7,115 nucleotides of DNA, from positions 1 to 7,115 of the forward strand of contig JAUPKO010000347.1 in the NCBI GenBank assembly GCA_030837395.1. The letters run 5' to 3'. A program made the position numbers and the translations under genes. The DNA comes from Actinomycetota bacterium. GTDB lineage: Bacteria > Actinomycetota > Actinomycetes > S36-B12 > UBA10799. This document shows, piece after piece, positions 1 to 5,648 of the stretch (its first letter is position 1; each line of letters begins with the position of its first letter). The notes under the pieces were generated by a model. It worked only from the letters and a program-made list of their open reading frames with translations, ran no database searches and was not told the DNA's origin.

Positions 1-707
1 AGCGGGCCCGCGGTTTCGACAGCAACATCTACCTGCTCGGCGCCGACCATCATGGCTACGTCAACCGGCTACGTGCGCTGGCCGCGTGCGCCGGTGACGA
101 CATGGACTACAACATCGAGGTGCTGATCGGCCAACTGGTCAAGATCTACCGCGGTGGCGAGGAGGTCCGGTTGTCCAAGCGGGCCGGCGAGATCGTCACC
201 CTGGAGGACCTCGTCGACGAGGTCGGGGTCGATGCCGCGCGCTACTCGCTCATCCGGTACCCGGCCGACTCCCCGCTGACCCTCGACCTAGACCTGTTGA
301 TCAAGCGATCCAACGACAATCCGGTGTTCTACGTCCAGTACGCCCACGCCCGAATCTCGTCCGTGCTGCGCAACGCGGCGGACTTGGGCATCGATTGGCT
401 CGGTGGCGAGTTCGAACCGGCCCTACTCGATCACGAGCGCGAAGGTGACCTGCTGGGTGTCATCGCCGAGTTGCCAGGGGTCGTCGCCAGCGCGGCCGAA
501 CTCCGCGAGCCGCACCGGGTTGCCCGCTACCTGGAGCAGTTGGCCACCGCCTACCACAAGTTCTACGACTCGTGCCGGGTGCTGCCGCGCGGTGACGAGG
601 AGGTCACCGAGACGACTATCGCGCGGTTGTGGCTGTGTGCGGCCGCCCGCCAGACGCTGGCCAACGGACTCGACCTGCTGGGTGTGAGCGCCCCGGAGCG
701 GATGTGA
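1..707 (+). CDS. argS: Arginyl-tRNA synthetase, C-terminal part (5' truncated by window)
   Basis: Class I aminoacyl-tRNA synthetase that attaches arginine to tRNA-Arg in the cytoplasm. The frame is open from base 3, so 234 residues are visible and the N-terminal half with the HIGH motif lies outside the window. Visible residues 13-19 read GADHHGY, typical of the late catalytic domain of ArgS. Residues 56-60 read RLSKR, the KMSKS-loop equivalent. From about residue 109 (FYVQYAHAR) an alpha-helical DALR anticodon-binding domain runs to the C-terminus, which ends GVSAPERM, a usual ArgS ending. No frameshift is seen and the stop is TGA at 705-707. The last four bases overlap the GTG start of lysA, so the two are probably co-transcribed and coupled. 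Family assignment is very secure; only the missing 5' part is unknown. Confidence 0.97.
   Translation, partial: RARGFDSNIYLLGADHHGYVNRLRALAACAGDDMDYNIEVLIGQLVKIYRGGEEVRLSKRAGEIVTLEDLVDEVGVDAARYSLIRYPADSPLTLDLDLLIKRSNDNPVFYVQYAHARISSVLRNAADLGIDWLGGEFEPALLDHEREGDLLGVIAELPGVVASAAELREPHRVARYLEQLATAYHKFYDSCRVLPRGDEEVTETTIARLWLCAAARQTLANGLDLLGVSAPERM
695..698 (+). promoter_or_regulatory. Shine-Dalgarno of lysA
   Basis: GGAG lies 5 nt upstream of the GTG at 704, inside the last codons of argS. It decides the lysA start: the longer in-frame ATG at 629 is deep within argS and would add 25 unlikely residues. Confidence 0.6.
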
Positions 708-2137
708 CGCGCGCGCATCCGGCGGGGCCACGGCACGGCGACCTGCTGCTGCCCACATCCGCGCCCACGCCCCCGACCGATGCCGGTGAGTTGGACCGTC
801 TCACCTGGCCCACACATGCTGCCCGCGATGCCGCCGGTGCGTTGACGATCGCGGGGGTTCCGGTGACGCAACTCGCCGACACCTTCGGCACGCCGGTGTT
901 CGTCATAGATGCCGAGGACCTGCGGTCGCGGGCCCGGGCCTACGCCCATGCCTTCGACGGCCTATCGCCGGCCGGGGTGGACGTCTACTACGCGGGTAAG
1001 GCGTTTCTGGCCTCGGCGATCGCCCGGTGGGTCACTGCCGAGGGCCTGGGACTCGACGTGTGCAGCGGCGGTGAACTCAGCCTTGCCAGGCGCGCCGGGG
1101 TGCCGGGGGAGCGGATGCTGTTCCACGGCAACAACAAGTCGCTGGCAGAACTGCGCCAAGCGGTGCACGAGGGCGTGTCGCGGATCGTCGTCGACTCGTT
1201 CGACGAGCTGGATCGACTCGCCCTGGTCGCCGCCGAGGCCGACGCCGCCGAAGCCACGGTGCCGGTGCCGGTGTTGGTGCGGGTCACCCTGGGAGTCGAG
1301 GCCCACACCCACGAGTTCATCGCCACCGCGCACGAGGATCAAAAGTTCGGCTTCTCGTTGGCCTCGGGCAGTGCGCTGGCCGCGGTGCGGCGCGTCGTGG
1401 CCGATCCGCACCTGCGACTGGTGGGGGTCCACAGTCATATCGGCTCGCAGATCTTCGTCGCCTCCGGTTTCGAAGTGGCCGCCCACCGGGCGGTGGGCTT
1501 CCTGGCCGAGGTCGCGTCCCAACTCGGCGTCACGGTCGGCGAGCTCAACCTCGGCGGGGGACTGGGGATCCGCTACACCGAGGCCGACACACCGCTGGAC
1601 ATCTCGGAGATCGCCCCGGTCCTGGTGCGCATCGTCGCCGAGGAGTGCGCCCGGCGCGACCTGCCGATGCCGCGGCTCGCGTTCGAGCCTGGCAGGGCCA
1701 TTGTCGGGCCGTCGACGATCACCGTCTACCGCGTCGGCACAGTCAAGCCGCGCAGCCTGGAGGGGGGCGGGCGACGGGTGTACGTCAGCGTGGACGGGGG
1801 CATGAGTGACAACATCCGCACGGCTCTTTACGACGCCGACTACACCGTCACCCTGGCCAACCGGGTGTCGCTGGCGCCGCCGGTGCTCTGCCGGGTGGTG
1901 GGCAAGCACTGTGAGAGCGGCGACATCGTGGTGCGCGACGCGTGGTTGCCCGGTGATGTGACCGGCGGCGATCTGCTCGCAGTCGCCGCCACGGGTGCCT
2001 ACAACCGGTCGATGGCCAGCAACTACAACCTCGTACCCCGGCCGGCGGTGGTGGCCGTCGCCGATGGTGAGGCGGCGGTGGTGGTGCGACGCGAGACGCT
2101 CGACGACCTGTTCGCCACCGATGCGGGCCTGGCGTGA
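704..2137 (+). CDS. lysA: Diaminopimelate decarboxylase
   Basis: PLP-dependent fold-III decarboxylase that converts meso-2,6-diaminopimelate to L-lysine and CO2, the last step of lysine synthesis. It is 477 residues long from GTG 704. This start is chosen because of the GGAG 5 nt upstream, the GTGA overlap with the argS stop, and an N-terminus (HPAGPRHGD) that I recall from other actinomycete LysA proteins. Visible landmarks are YYAGKAF with the PLP-binding Lys99, HSHIGSQ at 243-249, the glycine-rich phosphate loop GGGLGI at 284-289, EPGRAI at 328-333, and HCESGD with Cys403 of the substrate site. Tyr433 in the ATGAY segment is the expected PLP-contacting tyrosine near the C-terminus. All key residues are present, so the enzyme should be active. 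The N-terminus is about 30 residues longer than my recollection of the M. tuberculosis enzyme. The stop lies 13 nt before hom. Confidence 0.97.
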   Translation: MTRAHPAGPRHGDLLLPTSAPTPPTDAGELDRLTWPTHAARDAAGALTIAGVPVTQLADTFGTPVFVIDAEDLRSRARAYAHAFDGLSPAGVDVYYAGKAFLASAIARWVTAEGLGLDVCSGGELSLARRAGVPGERMLFHGNNKSLAELRQAVHEGVSRIVVDSFDELDRLALVAAEADAAEATVPVPVLVRVTLGVEAHTHEFIATAHEDQKFGFSLASGSALAAVRRVVADPHLRLVGVHSHIGSQIFVASGFEVAAHRAVGFLAEVASQLGVTVGELNLGGGLGIRYTEADTPLDISEIAPVLVRIVAEECARRDLPMPRLAFEPGRAIVGPSTITVYRVGTVKPRSLEGGGRRVYVSVDGGMSDNIRTALYDADYTVTLANRVSLAPPVLCRVVGKHCESGDIVVRDAWLPGDVTGGDLLAVAATGAYNRSMASNYNLVPRPAVVAVADGEAAVVVRRETLDDLFATDAGLA

Positions 2138-2150
2138 GAACCTTGACATC

Positions 2151-3458
2151 ATGACCGATTCGCTCAAAGTTGCCCTGCTCGGCGGCGGCACGGTGGGTTC
2201 CCAGGTGGCCCGCCTGATGACCGCCAATGCAGCCGACCTCGCCGCCCGTGCCGGTGCCAGCCTCGAACTGGTGGGGGTGGCGGTACGTGATACGTCCAGG
2301 TCGCGTGACGGCATCGATGACGCCCTGCTCACCGATGACCCGGCTGCGCTGGTGGCGCGGTCGGACGTCGATATCGTGGTGGAGGTCATGGGTGGTTTGA
2401 AACCCACCGAGAGTCTGCTGCTCACGGCTATGGCCCATGGCGCGTCGGTGGTGTCGGCCAACAAGGCGCTCATCGCCTCCAGGGGGCCCGAGTTACACGC
2501 GGCGGCGGAGGCGAATGGCGTCGACCTGTACTACGAGGCGGCGGTCGCGGGGGCGATTCCCTTGCTGCGGCCCCTGCGCGAGAGCCTCGTGGGCGATCGT
2601 GTGCGCCGGGTGCTCGGCATCGTCAACGGCACCACCAACTACATCCTGACCAAGATGGACGAGGATGGCGCACGTTACGAGGATGTCCTTGCCGAGGCGC
2701 AGCGGTTGGGCTACGCCGAAGCCGACCCCACCGCGGACGTCGAGGGGCACGATGCGGCGGCCAAGGCGGCGATTCTGGCCGGGCTGGCCTTCCACTCGTC
2801 GGTGTCGTACGACCAGGTGTCGTGCGAGGGCATCTCGCGCATCACTCCCGAGGACATGGCGGCGGCCAAGGCGTCAGGTTTCGTGGTCAAACTCCTGGCA
2901 GTGGCGGAGTTGGCCGACGATGAGGCCGGGATCGTCGTGCGGGTGCACCCCGCTATGGTGCCGCGGTCGCACCCGTTGGCGAGTGTGCGCGACGCCTACA
3001 ATGCGGTATTCGTCGAGGCCGCCGCCGCAGGTCAGGTGATGTTCTACGGACGCGGTGCCGGTGGCGAGCCCACCGCGAGCGCGGTTCTCGGGGACCTCGT
3101 CGCGGTCGCCCGCAACCGGTTGGCCGGTCGGCCCGGCCCGGGCCGCTCCGACTACGCGGGCCTGCCCGTGCTGCCCCTGGGCATGGCCACCACACGTTAT
3201 GCCGTGAGCCTCGTGGTGCATGATCGACCAGGCGCGTTGGCGGCCGTCGCGCAGGTGTTTGCTGACGGCGGGGTCTCGTTGCAGAGCGTGCGGCAGGAGG
3301 GCGGCCTGGAGGAGGGCGCCCCGGACGCCAGTTTGCAGGTGCGCACCCACGTGGCCGCAGAGGCTGACTTGCAGGCCGTGGTGCAGCGATTGCGGACGTT
3401 GGAGCAGGTGAAGGAGGTGGCCGGTGTGATTCGGGTCGAAGGAGGTCCGGACTCATGA
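2151..3458 (+). CDS. hom: Homoserine dehydrogenase (ACT domain)
   Basis: NAD(P)H-dependent reduction of L-aspartate 4-semialdehyde to L-homoserine, the branch point towards threonine and methionine. It has 435 residues, the usual length of the stand-alone (not aspartokinase-fused) enzyme. The Rossmann nucleotide loop GGGTVGS is at 11-17. Lys105 in SANKAL and NGTTNY at 159-164 follow. The catalytic segment starting GYAEADPTADVEG carries Glu190, Asp196, Asp201 and Lys205, with the same spacing as E208/D214/D219/K223 of the yeast enzyme. A C-terminal ACT domain runs from about residue 349 (RYAVSLVVHDRPGAL) to 430; in this family it mediates threonine feedback inhibition. ATG 2151 is the first in-frame start after the lysA stop; longer starts would lie inside lysA. 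No good Shine-Dalgarno precedes it, which suggests reinitiation after lysA. The stop overlaps the thrC start by 4 nt. Confidence 0.97.
   Translation: MTDSLKVALLGGGTVGSQVARLMTANAADLAARAGASLELVGVAVRDTSRSRDGIDDALLTDDPAALVARSDVDIVVEVMGGLKPTESLLLTAMAHGASVVSANKALIASRGPELHAAAEANGVDLYYEAAVAGAIPLLRPLRESLVGDRVRRVLGIVNGTTNYILTKMDEDGARYEDVLAEAQRLGYAEADPTADVEGHDAAAKAAILAGLAFHSSVSYDQVSCEGISRITPEDMAAAKASGFVVKLLAVAELADDEAGIVVRVHPAMVPRSHPLASVRDAYNAVFVEAAAAGQVMFYGRGAGGEPTASAVLGDLVAVARNRLAGRPGPGRSDYAGLPVLPLGMATTRYAVSLVVHDRPGALAAVAQVFADGGVSLQSVRQEGGLEEGAPDASLQVRTHVAAEADLQAVVQRLRTLEQVKEVAGVIRVEGGPDS
3438..3446 (+). promoter_or_regulatory. Strong Shine-Dalgarno of thrC
   Basis: GAAGGAGGT lies within the last hom codons; its GGAGG core (3441-3445) ends 9 nt before the thrC ATG at 3455. 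It is nearly a full complement of the 16S rRNA tail and by eye the strongest ribosome-binding site in the window. It fixes the thrC start and suggests that thrC is translated on its own as well as by coupling. Confidence 0.75.
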
Positions 3459-4519
3459 CCGGTGCCCACGTATGGCGAGGTGTCATCGAGGAGTACCGGT
3501 CTCGACTGCCGGTCGATGACCAGATGCCGGTGATCAGCCTGGCCGAGGGCGGCACGCCGCTGGTGCGGGCGCAGCGGGTGTCCGAGACGACCGGATGCGA
3601 GGTCTGGCTCAAGGTCGAGGGCGCCAATCCGACCGGGTCCTTCAAGGACCGCGGAATGACCATGGCGATCTCGAAGGCCGCGGGGGAGGGTGCCAAGGCC
3701 GTCATTTGCGCCTCCACCGGCAACACCTCGGCCAGCGCCGCTGCCTACGCGGTACGCGCGGGCATGGTGTGCGCAGTGTTGGTGCCCGCGGGCAAGATCG
3801 CCATGGGCAAGTTGGCCCAGGCGCTCGTGCATGGTGCGGTCCTGCTGCAGGTCGACGGCAACTTCGACGACTGCCTCGTGCTGGCGCGGGACCTCTCCGA
3901 GCACTACCCGGTGGCCCTGGTCAACTCCGTCAATCCGGCGCGGATCGAGGGCCAGAAGACCGCCAGTTTCGAGATCGTCGACCAACTCGGCGACGCGCCC
4001 GACATCCACTGTCTGCCGGTGGGCAACGCGGGCAACATCACGGCCTACTGGAAGGGCTACGTCGAGTACGCGGCCGATGGCGAGGCGACTCGCCGCCCCC
4101 GGATGTGGGGCTTCCAAGCGGCCGGGGCGGCGCCCATCGTACGTGGTGCACCGGTGGCGAAGCCGCAAACGATCGCAACGGCGATCCGGATCGGCAATCC
4201 GGCCTCGTGGCAGCAGGCCGAGGAGGCCCGGGACACGTCGGGCGGATTGATCGACATGGTCACCGACCGCGAGATTCTGGCGGCCTATCACCTCCTTGCG
4301 GGCTCCGAGGGGGTCTTTGTCGAGCCGGCCTCAGCAGCCTCGGTCGCGGGCTTGCTCAAGACTCACGAGGCCGGGCTGCTTGATCCAGGGCAGCGCATCG
4401 TGTGCACCGTGACGGGCAACGGCCTCAAGGACCCGGAGTGGGCCTTGGCCGGGGCGCCGGCACCGGTGGCGATCGCGGCTGATGTGCAGGCCGCCGCCCA
4501 GGCGTTGGCGCTGGTATGA
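3455..4519 (+). CDS. thrC: Threonine synthase
   Basis: PLP-dependent fold-II enzyme that converts O-phospho-L-homoserine to L-threonine and phosphate, the last step of threonine synthesis. It has 354 residues, the short bacterial class typical of Actinomycetota, and lacks the extension of the ~430-residue E. coli form and the SAM-binding N-terminus of the plant enzyme. The PLP Schiff-base residue is Lys64 in GSFKDRG. STGNTSAS binds the substrate/cofactor, GNAGN at 190-194 cups the PLP phosphate, and TGNGLKD at 320-326 closes the site. The ATG overlaps the hom stop as ATGA and is served by the strong ribosome-binding site at 3438-3446. The stop overlaps the thrB start in the same way. Because the enzyme consumes the product of ThrB, the order thrC-thrB reverses the pathway order, as is usual in this group. 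Confidence 0.97.
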   Translation: MTGAHVWRGVIEEYRSRLPVDDQMPVISLAEGGTPLVRAQRVSETTGCEVWLKVEGANPTGSFKDRGMTMAISKAAGEGAKAVICASTGNTSASAAAYAVRAGMVCAVLVPAGKIAMGKLAQALVHGAVLLQVDGNFDDCLVLARDLSEHYPVALVNSVNPARIEGQKTASFEIVDQLGDAPDIHCLPVGNAGNITAYWKGYVEYAADGEATRRPRMWGFQAAGAAPIVRGAPVAKPQTIATAIRIGNPASWQQAEEARDTSGGLIDMVTDREILAAYHLLAGSEGVFVEPASAASVAGLLKTHEAGLLDPGQRIVCTVTGNGLKDPEWALAGAPAPVAIAADVQAAAQALALV

Positions 4520-5460
4520 CCGCAAGCTCGGCCGTAGCGGCGGTTTCGGTGCCGGCCACGTCGGCGAACCTGGGACCGGGCTACGACTGTCTCGGCCTGG
4601 CACTCGAGATCAGGGACCACTACCGGGCCGAGGTCGACTTCGGGGGGTCGGTCGGTGCAGAGCCCGACGTGGTGGTGGAGGTCGTGGGGCAGGGGTCCGA
4701 CGGATCAGTGGGAGTCCGGGGGGACAACCTCGTGGCACGCAGCCTGTTGCGGGGTCTGATCGAATGGGGTGCGCCGCCGGTGGCCGCCGTACGGCTGCAC
4801 TGCAACAATGCGGTGCCGCATGGCCGTGGCTTGGGATCTTCGTCAGCGGCCATCGTGGGTGGGCTCGGCCTCGCCCGGGAGTTGGCCCCACGGGAGTTGA
4901 GTTCGGCCGACGTGCTCGCCTTGGCCAGCGCTATCGAAGGTCATCCGGACAATGTGGCGCCAGCCGTGTTGGGTGGCTTCACCGTGAGTTGGACCGAGGT
5001 GGGGGTTGGCCGCGCACTGCGGCTGGCCCCGCACCCCGGTGTCGGCGCCGTGATCGCCGTGCCCCCCTCGAGTTTGTCCACGGCAGAAGCCCGCGGCCTG
5101 ATGCCGGCGCAAGTACCGCTGGTCGAGGCTGTGCACAACCTTTCGCGCACTGCCCTGCTCACCCAGGCTCTGACCTCACACCCCGAGTTCCTGCTGGCCG
5201 GCACCGAGGATCTGTTGCACCAACCGCGGCGGGCAGGTGCCTACGTGGCAAGTCACGCGCTGGTGTCCATCCTGCGCATGGATCGGCACGCCGCGGTGAT
5301 TTCGGGGGCCGGTCCGACGGTGCTGGTGCTCACCGCCGGTGATGTCGATCAGGTGGCCACTGAGGTGGCGGAGTACACCGGTGCTGGATGGCAGGTGTCG
5401 GTGGTGCCCTTCGCGGGTGAAGGGGCCAGGGTCGAGGACGCGCAGCGCAGTCCGGCGTGA
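4516..5460 (+). CDS. thrB: Homoserine kinase
   Basis: GHMP-family kinase that phosphorylates L-homoserine with ATP to O-phospho-L-homoserine, the substrate of ThrC. It has 314 residues, usual for the family. The N-terminal motif VPATSANLGPGYD (residues 12-24) matches the first GHMP motif. The ATP phosphate-binding loop PHGRGLGSSSAA is at 101-112. EGHPDN follows as a family-typical segment, and the C-terminal GHMP motif SGAGPT is at 263-268. The start is the ATG that forms an ATGA overlap with the thrC stop. There is no recognisable Shine-Dalgarno in the 20 nt before it, so translation probably depends on ribosomes finishing thrC. It is the last gene of the biosynthetic run. I see no clear intrinsic terminator after its TGA, only the promoter-like gap before rho. 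Confidence 0.97.
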   Translation: MTASSAVAAVSVPATSANLGPGYDCLGLALEIRDHYRAEVDFGGSVGAEPDVVVEVVGQGSDGSVGVRGDNLVARSLLRGLIEWGAPPVAAVRLHCNNAVPHGRGLGSSSAAIVGGLGLARELAPRELSSADVLALASAIEGHPDNVAPAVLGGFTVSWTEVGVGRALRLAPHPGVGAVIAVPPSSLSTAEARGLMPAQVPLVEAVHNLSRTALLTQALTSHPEFLLAGTEDLLHQPRRAGAYVASHALVSILRMDRHAAVISGAGPTVLVLTAGDVDQVATEVAEYTGAGWQVSVVPFAGEGARVEDAQRSPA

Positions 5461-5472
5461 CACCACACACCC

Positions 5473-5506
5473 CGGGCCAGTGCGCGTGTCGGGCCAGTGT
5501 CGGTGG
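5473..5506 (+). repeat. Imperfect 17-bp tandem direct repeat upstream of rho
   Basis: Two copies, 5473-5489 and 5490-5506, share an exact 10-nt start (CGGGCCAGTG) and match at 13 of 17 positions by eye. The second copy ends directly before the candidate -10 hexamer at 5507. It could be a regulator site or a chance duplication; no known operator is recognised. Confidence 0.5.
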
Positions 5507-5512
5507 TACTGT
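5504..5512 (+). promoter_or_regulatory. Candidate extended -10 promoter of rho
   Basis: TGG directly followed by TACTGT fits the TGn-TAnnnT extended -10 pattern used by the housekeeping sigma factor of actinomycetes. At a 17-nt spacer the -35 position (5484-5489) reads GCGTGT, a poor match, which is common for extended -10 promoters. Transcription would start near 5519, giving a leader of about 130 nt before rho. This is inferred from pattern only. Confidence 0.4.
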
Positions 5513-5527
5513 CAAGGTGGTCGAACG

Positions 5528-5550
5528 GTCAGTTTCCGGCCGGGTCTGAC
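5528..5550 (+). other. Stem-loop in rho leader
   Basis: GTCAG (5528-5532) can pair with CTGAC (5546-5550) around a 13-nt loop that contains the palindrome CCGGCCGG (5536-5543). The bases GGTCAG (5527-5532) could instead pair with CTGACC at 5617-5622, so two exclusive folds are possible. No U-tract follows, so it is not an intrinsic terminator. Confidence 0.35.
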
Positions 5551-5588
5551 GGCCTCGCTTCTCTTGGACCTGCGGTGTGTGCGCGATG

Positions 5589-5604
5589 CCACCCGCCCCC
5601 CACA
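5589..5604 (+). promoter_or_regulatory. C-rich, G-poor tract in rho leader (rut-like)
   Basis: Twelve of 16 bases are C and only one is G, against a background rich in both. C-rich, G-poor RNA is what the Rho primary binding site prefers, so the tract could let Rho act on its own leader. It is shorter than a usual rut site, so the call is tentative. Confidence 0.25.
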
Positions 5605-5635
5605 TTGTGAGAAGGCCTGACCCTATTCATGTGAC

Positions 5636-5648
5636 GTCCTGAAAGGAC
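5636..5648 (+). promoter_or_regulatory. Hairpin enclosing the rho Shine-Dalgarno
   Basis: GTCCT (5636-5640), loop GAA and AGGAC (5644-5648) form a perfect 5-bp stem. The 3' arm is the only good ribosome-binding sequence before rho (AAAGGA, 5642-5647). It ends 1 nt before ATG 5649, too close for normal use, and 13 nt before GTG 5661, rather far. Pairing would mask it. A start-stop ATGTGA (5629-5634) sits just upstream. Confidence 0.45.

Noticed and set aside
629..703. Longer lysA start at ATG 629
   Set aside because: Would overlap argS by about 79 nt. The GTG at 704 has a proper Shine-Dalgarno and gives the family-like N-terminus.
962..2473. 503-codon open frame on the minus strand opposite lysA and hom
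   Set aside because: A GC-rich shadow frame. The plus-strand genes carry full family motifs, while the antisense product is His/Arg/Asp-rich with no recognisable fold, and it crosses the lysA/hom boundary.
3197..4291. 364-codon minus-strand frame opposite hom and thrC
   Set aside because: Shadow of thrC; no conserved motif and no plausible promoter or ribosome site noticed.
4482..5342. 286-codon plus-strand frame overlapping thrB
   Set aside because: Product is Gly/Arg/Ala-rich low complexity without motifs; thrB in another frame has all three GHMP motifs and a coupled start.
5470..5493. Possible intrinsic terminator after thrB (CCCG ... CGGG)
   Set aside because: Only about 4 bp of stem and no T-tract; the same bases are better explained as part of the 17-bp direct repeat.
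5601..5609. Short palindrome CACATTGTG as a possible operator
   Set aside because: Only 4 bp per arm, does not extend, and matches no operator I can name.
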